DNA of 64,000 bases from Rhizoctonia solani. Lineage: Eukaryota > Basidiomycota > Agaricomycetes > Cantharellales > Ceratobasidiaceae. A program made the translations under genes and the position numbers. The notes beneath the pieces are model-generated. The model made no database searches, was not told the DNA's origin, and was given only the letters and a program-made list of their open reading frames with translations. Shown one piece after another: positions 24,061 through 35,727 of this stretch. The stretch's first letter is position 1. The number at the start of each line of letters is the position of its first letter. Location: the NCBI RefSeq assembly GCF_016906535.1, contig NC_057381.1:186001-250000 (forward strand), written 5' to 3'.

Positions 24061-24695
24061 CCACCAGAATGACTCACACTAATGACTATCTCTAAGTGCT
24101 CATTGGCTGCCAAGAATTTCTTGACAGACTGAGTCATGTATTTAGATGTTTCTATTTTTAACTAATTGCAGTTCAACCCAAGAGCAGCCACATTCCAACC
24201 TAGTCATATCTGTGCCTTCCTACCCACCAATCAAAGTCTTAGGAAGTACAGTCCTAAGCAAGTCATACTCATACTCTGACTAGGTGAATGACTCAGTAGC
24301 CTTGCCAATATAGGGTATAAAAGGGGATTGTTGCATACCCCTGGAGGGCACCCTTCCTACCACCCTTCACTCTTACCACTCACTGTTACTTTTGACTGTC
24401 ACTCTTGTGTTTGGGCTTCCCCCCCTGTCCTAGACATTGTCTGGGATGCCAAGGGGGTTGGCACTTGTGGCTGGTTCAGTACAAATATAAACTGTGTAAG
24501 GCAGTGAGTGCTATCCTATGGCATCTAACTGCCTATCTACAATGACTAAGGCCTTATGGGCAATGGAAAACTACATAAGTACAGTGGAGAGACAGCTTAA
24601 GACAGTGGTGATGATGTGAACTACTTAGTGGACCTGGGATTAAGGCCCTGTGTACAATGTGGGATGCAACAAGAGGTATCCTAGACATTGTCTGG
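24061..24695. other. Target DNA left of the family A element
   Basis: Non-coding. TATA-like 'ggtataaaagggg' near 24310. 24420-24695 contains two blocks with 'ctagacattgtctgg', the second being the insertion target of the family A element. Confidence 0.4.
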
Positions 24696-25257
24696 TGTTG
24701 TACGCCAACTGTAAGGTTGGGTACACGCTAGTGGGCGGGCGCTTGGGGCCGTACTAATACACTTGCTTATGTAATCTAACTATCTAAGGCTATACTATCA
24801 CCGCTTATGGCGGTCTACTGCTTCTATACTACTGCATGGGGGCCTTAGGCCTGGGAGGTGTGATAGGTGTATATAAAGGGGTAAGTGACTTAACGCTGCT
24901 GGGGGCCGGCAACTTAGCTGGCTGGCTACCTTCTCTAATGAGTAAGAGGCAAGGTAAAATTGACTTGGGGTCTCCAAGCAATTTTCCTGCTGTATATATA
25001 GACAAGGACGCACTATTTACATGGTCTGTGCGCGTGAGAAAAGAAGTACATAAAGGAAGTGAGAAGCGTGCTGCGGGCTGCGCAGAAGCGTGGATTTCTC
25101 CTAAGCGCCCTTGGCACGGCATCTCGGCGCGGCATCTTGGCATAAATAAGCGCCGAGATCACGTGATCGAAAACATGAGATACAAGGTTCGGAAAAAATA
25201 CTAAAAATATGAGAAAAATCGTGCGAGTCCAATGGTATATGTTAGGGGATTTTAACA
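24696..25257 (-). mobile_element. Family A 3' LTR (562 bp)
   Basis: Same length as the 5' LTR at 30390-30951. Preceded by the target duplication TCTGG (24691-24695). Differs from the other LTR at about 14 positions by eye, mostly transitions in CpG. Confidence 0.9.
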
Positions 25258-25267
25258 TTGCCCCCCC

Positions 25268-28200
25268 TTAAAGGCTCTTGGCGGCGTCACAAGCCTTTCT
25301 GAGTCTGGCTTGGTTGAAACGCTTGATTTCTTCCTGGCTATGTTCCAATAGTTCTTTGGGCTCCCAGGAGTTGTCTTCCGGACCGTAACCTTTCCATTTT
25401 ATCAGGTAAAACCATCTTCCCTGTTGTTTTTTGGAATCAATGATCTGCTCAACCTTGTATTCCTCTTCTCCCTCTATTGTTTCAGGGGGAGGTCAATCCG
25501 GAAATGGCTGATTTGGGGATTTGTGACTTTTGGACAATAACCCAACGTAAAAGACATCATGGATTTTCAAGGTGTCTGGTAATTCTAGACGGTAGGCGTG
25601 GCTGGAGACCTTTTTGATGATTTTGAAGGGGCCAAGCTGTTTGGGGTCCAATTTGTTTGAATTGGTCCTGAGTTCCATGTTCTTCCCATCTAACCAGACC
25701 TTCTTGCCTACTTAATATTCTGGTATTGTTCCTTTTTCCCTGGTCATCCGTTCTTTGCTCATCCTGAGGGCTGATTTGGCTTCTTTCCATTCTTGGGCTA
25801 ATGTATCTGCTACTGCATCTGCCTCTGGGACGTTGGCTGGGATGTTGGAAGGGTTCATTATTGGGTTTCGCCCATAGACGAGTTCAAAAGGCGTTTTCCC
25901 AGTTGCTGCATGTTTGGCATTGTTGTATGCGTATTCAGCCAAAGGTAGCCAAGTGGCCCAATCCAAATGATCCGCGGTTACGTAGGAGCGTAGGTAAAAC
26001 TCAATGAACTGGTTTACCCTTTCTGTCTGTCTGTCTGATTTGGGGTGGTACGCAGAGGAGAAGGCTGGTTTGACTCCAAGCCGCTGGTAAAGGGCCCTTA
26101 GGAATTTCCCGGTGAAAGTGGTTCCTTGGTCAGAGATTGTCTTGACCGGTAATCCGTGGAGTTTCCATACATGGGTGATGAATAGATCTGCCAGGCCTTT
26201 GGCAGTAACTTTCTTGGAGGTGGGGATGAAATGCCCAAACTTGGAGAATGAATCAATTACCACTAAGATAGCGTTGTGGCCCTGTGACTTGGGAAAACCA
26301 GTGATGAAATTGTACGAGATGGTATGGAATGGGAACGGGGGAACTTCCAAGGGTTTCAGCGCAATGACCGGTGCATGGGGTCTCCGGTTGGCTTGGCATA
26401 CGGGGCAGCACTCTACCCACTCCTTGGCAGAAGACTTCATTCCTGGCCACCAGTAGTTGCAACTTAGTAGTTCAAGGGTACGTTGTTGCCCAGGGTGTCC
26501 TGCCAGCGGTGAGTCGTGGAATTCCCTGAGTAGTTGGTTTTTTGTGGTTTCTGAGTCTGGAACCACCAACTTTCCGCGGTACCACAATAGGTCTTCCTCC
26601 CAGTCATATTCCCTGTAGGCTTTTTGGATTGATGGGGGTGCGTTGTTTGCGTCTTCTGTGAGGAACTTGATGATGGGTTCAAGTGACAGATCATCCCTGA
26701 GTTTAGTGCAGATTTCTGTGACAATCTCAAGTTCTTCTTCCAACGTGTTGGCAAATACTTCCACTGGTAACATGACTTCCAGATTTGGGGGCGTATCCAT
26801 GTAATTGGACCTTCTGGATAGTGCATCTGGTTTTCCTGACTGCTTTCCTGGGCAATAGTGTATTTCAAAATTGAAGTCACTCAGGAAGATGCGCCATCTT
26901 GCGTGTCTCCGGTTAAAGGTTTGTGCCTGTTTCCAATATTCCAGGTTTCTATGATCTGTGAAGACCTGGATTGGTCTATCTGTTGCTTCTAGGAAAATTT
27001 GCCATTCCTCCAACGCCTTAATGATTGCTAATAGCTCCTTGTTGTGCGTATCATAGTTTGCTTTGGTGCCTGAGAAGGACTTAGACATATATGCAATTGG
27101 ATGGAGCCGGTTATCCTCCCCTCGTTGACTTAGTATGGCTCCCATGGCTACCCCTGATGCGTTGGTTTCTAGGTAGTAGGTTAGATCCGGGTTGGAGTGG
27201 ACAAGGATGGGTGACCGGGTGACAAGGAGCTTTAATTCCTGGAACGCTATTTCTTCTAGGTTACCCCAGGACCACGGGGTTTCCTTTTTGGTGAGATTGT
27301 GCAGAGGGCGCACAACAGAGCTAAAGTTGGGGATGAACCGGCGGAGATAATTAACAAACCCTAGGAAAGCCTGAACCTGTTTAACCGTCTTGGGCTGTGG
27401 CCATGACGTGACTGCCTCAATCTTCTTCTGATCCATGGAGAAGCCGGCGGGGGTTATGACAATCCCCAAGTAATCCACTGTGGCAATGTGAAAGTGACAC
27501 TTGGAGAGTTTACAGAACAGCTGGTTCTTCATTAACCTTGACAAAACTTCCCTGACATGGCTGGGGTGTTCCTCTGGATTCTCTGAGAAGATCAGGATAT
27601 TGTCCAAGTAGATGACCACGGTTACGTCAATGAGATCCCTAAACAAGTTGTTCATGAAGTGTTGGAAGGCAGCTGGGGCATTGGTAAGGCCAAAAGGCAT
27701 GACTAGATATTTGAATAGCCCGTATTTAGTCTTGAACGCTGTCTTCCATTCATCTCCCTCCTTGATCCTGACGTTATTGTAACCCCAGCGTAGATCAAGC
27801 TTGGTGAATATTTTAGCATGTCTCAACTTTGCCATGAGGTTGTCCTGTCTTGGAAGTGGATATATGTTTTTGTGGGTTATGTCATTGAGTTTTTGGTAAT
27901 CCACAACCAGCCTAAGAGATCCGTCTGCCTTCTTAACAAACATGACTGGGGCGCCGGTGGAAGAGGTGCTGGGGCGGATCTTGCCCGTTGCTAATTCTTT
28001 GTCAATGTGTTGCTTGAGCGCCTTGGATTCAGCATCAGTCATGCCATATAAGGGTCCTGGGGATAGTTTGGCATCCAGGATAAGGTCTATGGATATATCA
28101 TACTCCCTATGTGGAGGGAGGACCTTAAATTCTTCTTTGCCAAAGACTTTAGCAAATTCATGGTACTGAGGGGGGAGACCTGCCAAAGGATCTAGGTCCG

Positions 28201-28681
28201 CTTCTTCCTCAGAGGCAATCTGCGCTTGTTCAGGGAAGGTGATTAGCCCTTGTTGCCAGTCAATAAGGGGGGCTTCTGTTGTTAGCCAAGTCATGCCAAG
28301 AATTGCCGGGGTGTTGCCAATGGGGCAAACAAGAAAGGGAATGGAGTGGGAATGGCCATTGGCCAAAACAGTGAGGTGAACCTGGTGCCAAATGCAACCA
28401 GTCTGGGATATAGTACCATCTAACATTCTCACAACTTGTGGATTTTTGAGTTGGGTTTTTGGGATTTTGTATTTTTCCACGATTGAGGGGGAGATAAAGT
28501 TTGATGTGGCTCCTGAGTTGATGAGGGTCCTAAGGGGTTCTGCCAGGAAGTTTTGGATATATAGGTCAATGAAAAGAAGTGGTTTTTTATTTGAGTCTAA
28601 ACCAAGATTTACAAATTCCATGCTATCTACTATAATGTCCATTTTTTGAGTCAGGGGCTTGGCAGCAGTCCTTGACTTCAA
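25268..28681 (-). pseudogene. pol: Family A Pol polyprotein (protease, RT, RNase H, integrase, chromodomain)
   Basis: An open frame of 989 codons (28681 to 25712) continues in the same frame past TAA 25712-25714 (Gln expected) and TGA 25493-25495 (Arg expected) to TAA 25268-25270. Numbering from 28681: protease motif INSGAT (Asn55 replaces catalytic Asp), RT YLDN (358-361, Asn for the second Asp of YxDD), RNase H ETNAS (Asn507), integrase HHCC (His722, His729, Cys759, Cys762), core SYNFI (Asn791 for Asp), Asp851 in ISDQGTTF and Glu887 in TERVN. The chromodomain ([11 protein letters not shown]...[15 protein letters not shown]) lies near 25320-25460. Every enzymatic domain has lost an Asp through GAY-to-AAY, each after a codon ending in C. 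Expression would rely on -1 frameshifting from gag. Confidence 0.92.
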
Positions 28682-29868
28682 TCTTTTCCCGATTTGGTAT
28701 CTTCAGCCACCTTAGCTACCTCCTTGATTGTGGCCTTCCAGCCATTGGGGCATTGTTTGATGCCATGTCCTTTTTGGCCGCATTTGACGCAAAGGCCAGA
28801 CGTGTGGTGACAATCCCTTTCTTCTGGGGTGACGTAATTGGGATCCTCCAATAGGCGGACCCTGGTGGTAGTGGTGGAAGTGGAGGTGGTTGCGGTGGTT
28901 GGAGCCTTGGCAGGAACCTTCTTTGGGCGGTTTTCCTTGTTCTCCCAATGAGTGTTGTCAATTTTGACCAAAGCGGCAAATATGGCCTCTAGGTCATTGT
29001 CAGGGATGTTGTCCTTGGTGGACAGGAGTTCTTTTACCTTCCAGTGAAGGCCGCGCGTGAATTGGGCAATATACGCCTCCTTGTTCCAGTCAAGTTCCGC
29101 CATAAGATTGCGGAATTTGGTGACGTACTCAGCCGTAGTTGTGGTCTGAGTCAGTGCAGCAATCTTCCTGGCAGCCGCCCTCTTGGCATTGGGGTCTGCA
29201 AATGCTTCCTTGAATTTAGCCGTTAAGGCCGTGATGGTAGTAGGGGGATTTCCCTTGCCCTTGATAATTGTCCCAATGATGGGGAGAGCCCAGTTGGCAG
29301 CTTTGTCAGTCATGTGGTACAGGATCCACACAACCATTTGTTCCTCCTTGTCAAACTGATCACAATGGAGGGCTACCCAAAGCATCATCCTATCCAGCCA
29401 TTGAGTGGCTTTTTGACCCCTGACTTCTCCCTTGTAAGGGTCTGGGAGATCCATCTTGGGGCGCTTCAGGCTGGACCCCGTGTCAAAGGGGGTAAGGGAG
29501 CTGAGGCTCCTAGGCGTGCTGCAAGGTTCTTTTTTGGGGCGTTTGGGTTCCTCTTCCTCCTCTGAGTCAAATCCCATTCCTCTTGATGGTCTAAAAGGGG
29601 CCTTAAGCCCAGGCCTAACCGTGCCTGGAGTGTGGGTTTCCCCTCCTGTGTGGGTTGGAGGGGTGACAGGCCCAGTCAATGGGCTAGGCTTGGCTTGGGT
29701 TCCACCCTGGTCCTTGTTGCCAACAAGGTTGTTGGTCTCCTTGCATAGGGCTTTGAGCTCAGAGAGCTGTTGGCCTTGAGAGTGGATTTGGGCCTGCAAG
29801 GACCCAACTTGGCTGGTGAGAGTGTTGATAGCCTTGAGGAGAGAGGCAAGGGTTGGTTCCGGTTCCAT
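28678..29868 (-). CDS. gag: Family A Gag
   Basis: The frame is open from 29931 but begins there with GTG (VAARSQ); the first in-frame ATG is at 29868 (MEPEPTLASLL), giving about 396 aa. A helical N-terminal region (LKAINTLTSQVGSLQAQIHSQ) is followed by a Pro/Thr-rich linker. The capsid-like region has WLDRMMLWVALH and AEYVTKFRNLMAEL. One zinc knuckle reads CVKCGQKGHGIKQC (C-X2-C-X4-H-X4-C). The stop TGA (28678-28680) lies one codon after GGGAAAA (plus strand 28684-28690), positioned for -1 slippage into pol. The GTG may be a mutated ancestral ATG. Confidence 0.88.
   Translation of the reverse strand: MEPEPTLASLLKAINTLTSQVGSLQAQIHSQGQQLSELKALCKETNNLVGNKDQGGTQAKPSPLTGPVTPPTHTGGETHTPGTVRPGLKAPFRPSRGMGFDSEEEEEPKRPKKEPCSTPRSLSSLTPFDTGSSLKRPKMDLPDPYKGEVRGQKATQWLDRMMLWVALHCDQFDKEEQMVVWILYHMTDKAANWALPIIGTIIKGKGNPPTTITALTAKFKEAFADPNAKRAAARKIAALTQTTTTAEYVTKFRNLMAELDWNKEAYIAQFTRGLHWKVKELLSTKDNIPDNDLEAIFAALVKIDNTHWENKENRPKKVPAKAPTTATTSTSTTTTRVRLLEDPNYVTPEERDCHHTSGLCVKCGQKGHGIKQCPNGWKATIKEVAKVAEDTKSGKD
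28684..28690 (-). promoter_or_regulatory. -1 ribosomal frameshift heptamer G GGA AAA
   Basis: In gag phase the minus strand reads TCG GGA AAA GAT TGA, a textbook X-XXY-YYZ heptamer. Slippage by -1 gives GGG AAA AGA TTG AAG, the frame of the 989-codon pol ORF. The same heptamer sits at gag ends of families B (9940-9946) and C (48710-48716). Confidence 0.75.
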
Positions 29869-30389
29869 TCCAGGCAGGTGTTGCAGAGTGGGTGATGGGC
29901 CGCAAGAGGGTGGTTGGGAGCGGGCTGCCACGGAATGTTGACTGGATCAACTGGGAGGACGGGAGTATGGGTGAGGGGCGCCAGAGCATGTAGAGGGAAT
30001 ATTTGAAACGGCGTGGGGGATAAGGGTGCCTGGTACAGGACTTATGAACGGTTTTTACGCAGTATGTATGCGCTAAGCCCTTGCATCAAAAACCTAGCGT
30101 TGGACAATCCCTACAGCAAATCAACAGATCTGGCAATTGTGATATGAGCGGGTTTTTTGCAAGCGGGTTCTTTGGCTGTCTAGGGCCACTAACTGCAGAG
30201 TTCTGGCAAAACTCGTGGTATGTGGGCAATCAGAACTAATCAGCCTTATAGCAATTTGGTACTATGTGGGGGTGGGGAGTTTTTGATTATTATACTCCGC
30301 AAGGTAGCCCCAATCACGGTTTTTTCCCTTGTGCTAGTACTGGTAGTCTTCTTGTTGTTGATCAAGCCTACACAAAGTTGATTTTACAA

Positions 30390-30951
30390 TGTTGTACGCC
30401 AACTGTAAGGTTGGGTACACGCTAGTGGGCGGGCGCTTGGGGCCGTACTAATACACTTGCTTATGTAATCTAACTATCTAAGGCTATACTATCACCACTT
30501 ATGGCAGTCTACTGCTTCTATACTACTGCGTGGGGGCCTTAGGCCTGGGAGGTGTGATAGGTGTATATAAAGGGGTAAGTGACTTAACACTGCTGGGGGC
30601 TGGCAACCTAGCTGGCTGGCTACCTTCTCTAATGAGTAAGAGGCAAGGTAAAATTGACTTGGGGTCTCCAAGTGATTTTCCTGCTGTATATATAGACAAG
30701 GACACACTATTTACATGGTCTGTGCGCGTGAGAAAAGAAGTACATAAAGGAAGTGAGAAGCGTGCTGCGGGCTGCGCAGAAGCGTGGATTTCTCCTAAGC
30801 GCCCTTGGCACGGCATCTCGGCGCGGCATCTCGGCATAAATAAGCGCCGAGATCACGTGATCAAAAACATGAGATACAAGGTTCGGAAAAAATACTAAAA
30901 ATATGAGAAAAATTGTGCAAGTCCAATGGTATATGTTAGGGGATTGTAACA
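30390..30951 (-). mobile_element. Family A 5' LTR (562 bp)
   Basis: TGTTGTACGCC to GGGATTGTAACA on the plus strand, followed by the target duplication TCTGG (30952-30956). Confidence 0.9.
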
Positions 30952-30956
30952 TCTGG

Positions 30957-31259
30957 GATGCTAAGGGGGTTGGTGCCTGTGGCTGGTTACAAGTAAGAGA
31001 CAACCATGTAAGGCAGTAACAAGCTATCCCACAGCATTGACTAACTATACTACAGTGATGAACATGCTTCAGGCAATGACAAACTACCTGAGTACTACAA
31101 GAAGAGCACTTAAGGCAGTGTAGACTATGTATGTGGCTAAGTACTAAGTAATTACCAGACTGCAAGGTCCTTGTACACTGAGTGGGATGCAACAAGAGGT
31201 AATTGACCTGGGGATTACCATGGTCAATTGCCCTCCTTATATATTCACAAAAGCTACTA
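30957..31259 (-). repeat. R3 LTR fragment, inverted
   Basis: Reverse complement matches the R3 LTR interior (tatataaggaggg, ccatggtaa, cctcttgttgcat). It is cut by the R1 LTR. Confidence 0.5.
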
Positions 31260-31692
31260 TGTCATGACCCATGCCTTTGCTGGCATGTCTCCTGACCAAG
31301 CCACCTACTAATAGGATATTTCACAGTCTTTAGAAAGCTGCATATACTCACATATATGCAGTCAGAACTGTCATTAATCTAAGGGCTCATGACTTAGAGG
31401 CTGACAGTCCACCAGGGTCACATGACCTCCCCCCCCTCCAGTCCTTTATCATATACTATACTAAGCTACTACAGATTTGAGGTGGGGGGATGACATAATC
31501 TCTTCTATAATAATATATTATTCAGACCTTGCCTGCAGGCCTTAACATTGGCCTGCGGCAAGGGGGGCAGGGGGAGTGCAACGTCCCTCAGCAACATATG
31601 TTATCAATATATCACTGTGCATCATATATACTATATATATCTTTGACAATGGATACATATGGTAATAACCCTTCCAGATATGGGTCATGACA
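31260..31692 (+). mobile_element. R1 solo LTR (433 bp)
   Basis: Ends TGTCATGACCCAT and ATGGGTCATGACA form a 13-bp inverted repeat. Homologous to the LTR split around 45789-45895 and 52636-52985 that borders the Rep region. No flanking duplication is visible; about 100 bp of R3 seem lost at the site. Confidence 0.7.
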
Positions 31693-31801
31693 CATATGAT
31701 ATAAGCACCAAAGTCACATGATTGGAAAAGTTGTCTGTTTAAGTTTGTTTAAAGTTGAGAAATTTGGAATAAATTCTGTGGTATCAAATGTGTCTACAAC
31801 A
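31693..31801 (-). repeat. R3 LTR fragment, inverted (start of LTR)
   Basis: Ends GTGTCTACAACA, the reverse complement of the R3 start TGTTGTAGACAC. Confidence 0.5.
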
Positions 31802-32503
31802 ATTCCCTGGTATTGAGTGTGTCTACAACACCCCCCTGAATTGTGTGATATATTGTGCCTCAAGATTTCAATAACTTAAACTCTTACAAGTGGATCTCCC
31901 AAGTACTCATAGTGTGGAAAGGTAGCAGACCTGATACAGAGTTCTTAGGTTAAGTGAACAGAAGGCAATCATCCTTAGAAGGATGTATACTAAGTTACCA
32001 GTTAGTTCCTGCAACTAGGAGTGAAACTTACATAACTATCTCTGCCAAAGGGAACCTGAGCCAGTACTCTTGCTCTTACAGAAATACTTACTAAGACACT
32101 TTACACTGTGAGAGGATATATCTGTAGTTGATTGTATTCAAGATAGTTAGACATAGAGAACCCTGAAGAAGCTACTTCTTTACTCAGCTTGGGAATTGGA
32201 AATCTTGCAACACAGACTCTGCTCAGCACCAGAGTCTCAACCTCTTTTCCCCCATTTTACAACAACATTCATTAAATGCAGTCAAATGTTGCATTTCATT
32301 TGCACACTTGTGTATCTGAATAAGCATGACTTAGAGAGAATAAGAGGAATAGTCTGTAAAATACAATAGGATAAAATATAAATAAATTTTGGGAATATGT
32401 GTTTCTATACCTCACTCTGCTTAGCTGACCTTTTATTGTTTGTATGCACTGCTTATTGTGAGTGTTCATCTTTTGTCTCTATTTACATGCATTGACTCAA
32501 TGG
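31802..32503. other. AT-rich non-coding stretch
   Basis: No gene, hairpin or repeat that I can support, apart from a second short TGTCTACAACA at about 31820-31830. Confidence 0.4.
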
Positions 32504-32701
32504 CTCTACGGGGTCACGCAAATCTCGGGAGCGCTCCGGGACTCGCTATTGTCGGCGAGCATTCCGGAGCGTTTGGTATGACGCTCGGACGTGCTCGTGG
32601 AGTGCTCCCAAATGCTCGTCGAGCAATCCGGATCCTAACGAGGAGGCTCCCAAAACTGGAGCACTCCAGAGCGCTCCCGGGTTTTTGGGGCCCCCGTAGA
32701 G
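32504..32701. mobile_element. GC-rich MITE, copy 1 (198 bp)
   Basis: Ends CTCTACGGGG and CCCCCGTAGAG, with subterminal complementary blocks (tctcgggagcgctcc near the left, gagcgctcccgggt near the right). An inverted copy of 207 bp lies at 36347-36553. Much richer in GC/CpG than the surroundings. Confidence 0.75.
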
Positions 32702-33133
32702 GGCTTCCAAGGCAGGGCACAGCTCGAAATTTATTGACAGCAGAGCGGTTTTAGTAAAGGTCGGGACCGTGACCAAGGCACCTCGAGGTGACCTTGCCAC
32801 CAACACTAGTCATCGCTTTACTCTATTCTTACTCATCAATTTGCACTTGTGTTATCGCATGCATGGTAACTTGGGGTTGAAGCGGGGCAAACCCTTCTAT
32901 TTACTGGGGGAGGTCAAGTGTCTGAGACGCATCTCCGCAGAGCTTCAAAGAACTTCGGCCCCCCACTGGGGAGTGAGTGCTTGGAGTTGATACAACTCCA
33001 GCTCTAAGTGGCCTTGGTGGAGAAAACGAGGGTTTACTTGAGAACAAATCTAACTAAACAAAAATAAAAAAGGAAGAACAAAACAAAAAACAATACCCGT
33101 TTGAAGAGAAATATGTCATTGGTATTCGTAGGT

Positions 33134-35727
33134 TCAAATTGCTAGTATCTGTTGAATTGTCGCGTCAGAATCGTCCGCTTCAAACCGACTAGTCTCAGAA
33201 GTGGCAAAGTGTACTCCACGGAGGGATGAAGCAGAAACAGAGGGTCGACGGGTCGCGGACATAGTCCGCAGAGATGATCGAGGGGGGATGGAATCAGAAA
33301 TACGCCTGCCAGGTTTGACAGTGTCCGGATTGGTGATAGTGACCTCTGCGGTCGCTCCATAGATGTTTGTACGAGAGCTCGTCTGAAGTGGGGTAGCGGC
33401 AACAGAATAGAAAGACGCCGTCGCCGTAGATTCAGAGGGTGCAAAATCTGGGTAATCCTTCCTGGTCATTGCACGTGGTAGTGGAGTTTCGAGCTCGGCG
33501 GACGAGGCTGTCGATTCGCGACGAGAATAGGATCCTTTGTTCATTCTCGATGGGGCAGGGGTTGTTCCTGCAGTTCCTCGAACGCCCAGCTTACGTTTAA
33601 TCTAGATATACATGATGAGCACGGTCTCGTCCGTGGACTCGAAATACTCACCAGTTCGAGCTCTTGTTGTTTCGATTGAAGGGCCACGTTGAGTCCTTAC
33701 TTATCTTCGAGATCCTGAGCACAAGCTTTGGACAACTGAACAATTCGGACTTCTTTATCGGCACTCTCCGTCATTAGTTCGTTCACGCGTCGTTGCGTGC
33801 GAGTGATCTCATCGACCAAGTGCTTCACTCGTTCCTGCAGTTGTGAAAGCTCGGTACTTTCAGAACGTAATTTGTGAGCATCCTCCAATTGTTTTCGCAA
33901 CTGGGACTCGGCTTGGAGTGCGTTGTCACGCTGGACTTTGATGCGCTCCAACTCGCGCCTATGAGATCGAAGTTGCTCGGCTTCTAATGCTTGAGTACGA
34001 ATGGATTCCTCGGTCTGGGCGAGTTCTGTATTACGGGCTTGTACAATCCGTTCCAGGCGACAGATAGTGTCCAAGGACGACTGGTGTTCGCGATCAAGGT
34101 CTTCGAGTCGCGCGACGACTCGCTGGTGCTCTTTGGCCACTGAAGAGCGGGCAGCTGGCTCAGAACTAAGCACATGTGCCAGCTGGAAATGTGTCAGCAT
34201 TTAGCCATAGGGAATTCGCATCATGTACTTACAGAATCGCATTTTTGTTCAAGTGAACCTCTTTCATGCCTGGCGTCCTCGAGCTCAATCCACATGCGCT
34301 CCATCTCGTCCTCAAGTTCGGCTCGGTCATTTTCAGCACGAACGCAGCGAGCTTCTGAACCCTGTATCTGCTTCTCGGTACGATCTATTTTCTCAAGGAG
34401 CTGGTTTCACTCATTTTCTAAATTCTTCCGCTCGGCTCGCAAGTCGCCCAGATCGCCCTGGAGCTGTTTTAGGCCTTGGTTGGAGTTTTCGTACACCTTG
34501 ATTTGGTCTTGCTGTTCGACTAGTTGGGACTGAGTGGTTCGCAACTCATTTTGTGTGGAGATGTACTTTTCTTCCGCGTGTTGGGCTCGATCAGCTAGTA
34601 TGGCCATATCCTTCTCCATGCGTTTCATCTCCTCCTGGACCTTGCCTGCCTCAGAGCACTCCTTACTAAACTTGACAAGTTCGGCTCTGACCTCGTTCGA
34701 TTCGGCTTGATAGGCGTCCCGCTTGTATACCAGCCCATCCATGTCCTCCTTGAGAGCGTCGATCTCGGCCTGCATATCCTCCTGGCGAGCTTGTTCTCCG
34801 GCATGTGACTCGGCCTTTGCCCGTTCCCATTCAGCCCATTGGCGCTCCCACTCGGCCTCCTTGCGCTTCTACCCTTCGTCCGACTGTGGACTCCGACGGC
34901 CGGCCTTTCGGGCGTTCTCGAGCTCCTTGTTGAGACGGTTGACATCGACTTCCAACGCCTTGATTGTAGCATCCGCTTGTTCAGCATATTTCCCCTGTGA
35001 CTCGACTTCAGCCTTGTACTCTTCCAACTGTCTTCGAAGCTTCTGGTTGGTCCCGGCCGTGTCGGGGTCCTTGGCAACATCGAGGGCTTGCTCATCCCGT
35101 ACGGCCCTATCCAGCAATGCCATCCGTTCCTTTTCCCACTGCTGCCTCTCCAACGCAAAGGCCTCCTTGGCTCCAGACCCATCCTTTTCTCTCTCCACAC
35201 GGACCTCCAAGTCTCGAACCTCGGTCTCCAGCACCCCACGCCGCTGGCCCCATCCGACGCGCGACTTCTCCACATCCTCAAGCCGAGACTCGAGTTCAGC
35301 CAACCTCGCACGGGCCTCGTCCCTCTCCTCTTTTCTCCGTAGACTCCTTTTGGCTTCCTTCTCGGCCCGGCTTAGTTGGACATGTATCTCCCGCATCGGA
35401 TTGCCACTGGCTGCATCGAGGACGCCACGAGCAGTCTGCGCTTGGGCAAGTGTATCCAGGTCGGTGCTCAAGTTTCCAACCTCCGACAGCAGCGAATCTC
35501 GCTCGGTCGACATGTCGACTATTCGAGCCTCCAGACCAGCTTGAGAAGTGCGCAATCAATCCCGTTCGTTGGCGATTCGCTCACGGTCAGCAATAAGCTC
35601 AGAGCGCTCCTTTTTCAATAGTCCAACCTCATGACCAAGCTCTCCACATAATCGCTCGAGCTCTTTGACATGGGTGCGGGCATCCTTGACAACACAGGAT
35701 AACCTCTGAGCCGAACCTTCAGCCGTC
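33134..35727 (-). pseudogene. Decayed multi-exon coiled-coil protein gene
   Basis: The minus strand encodes long heptad-type helices (ERDSLLSEVGNLSTDLD, EMKRMEKDMAILADRAQ and ERVKHLVDEITRTQRRVN) and a Ser/Thr-rich C-terminus ending ATIQQILAI. The 5' end is unclear (exon starts near 35727). One frame continues through TGA just upstream of 35555, TAG at 34869-34871 and TGA just after ENE at about 34407. A 50-bp GT-AG intron near 34175-34230 joins LEQKCDS to LAHVLSSEP. A TAA at 33697-33699 precedes GLNVALQSKQQELEL. A second 50-bp intron (gtgagtatttcg...atatctag) joins it to IKRKLGVRG. All four stops are one C-to-T from CGA, CAG or CAA. GC content is clearly higher than the flanks. It looks like a displaced host gene; I do not recognise the family. 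Confidence 0.65.

Larger units (their letters stand above)
24696..30951 (-). mobile_element. Full-length Ty3/gypsy chromodomain retrotransposon (family A)
   Basis: 6256 bp on the minus strand: 562-bp LTRs, Gag, Pol in the -1 frame, and a polypurine tract (aaggggggggcaa at 25258-25270). Exact 5-bp target duplications TCTGG at 24691-24695 and 30952-30956 prove a complete insertion. Order protease, RT, RNase H, integrase, chromodomain identifies a chromovirus-type gypsy element. It is structurally complete but carries two stops and four catalytic Asp-to-Asn changes, so it cannot move by itself. Confidence 0.93.

Noticed and set aside
31260..31692. R1 as a MITE because of its 13-bp inverted ends
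   Set aside because: It is homologous to the LTR that abuts a polypurine tract at 52985, so it is better explained as a solo LTR.
34723..35596. Long plus-strand ORFs (up to 273 codons) opposite the coiled-coil pseudogene
   Set aside because: Ser/Arg-rich antisense shadows of a GC-rich coding strand; the minus strand has coiled-coil periodicity and introns.
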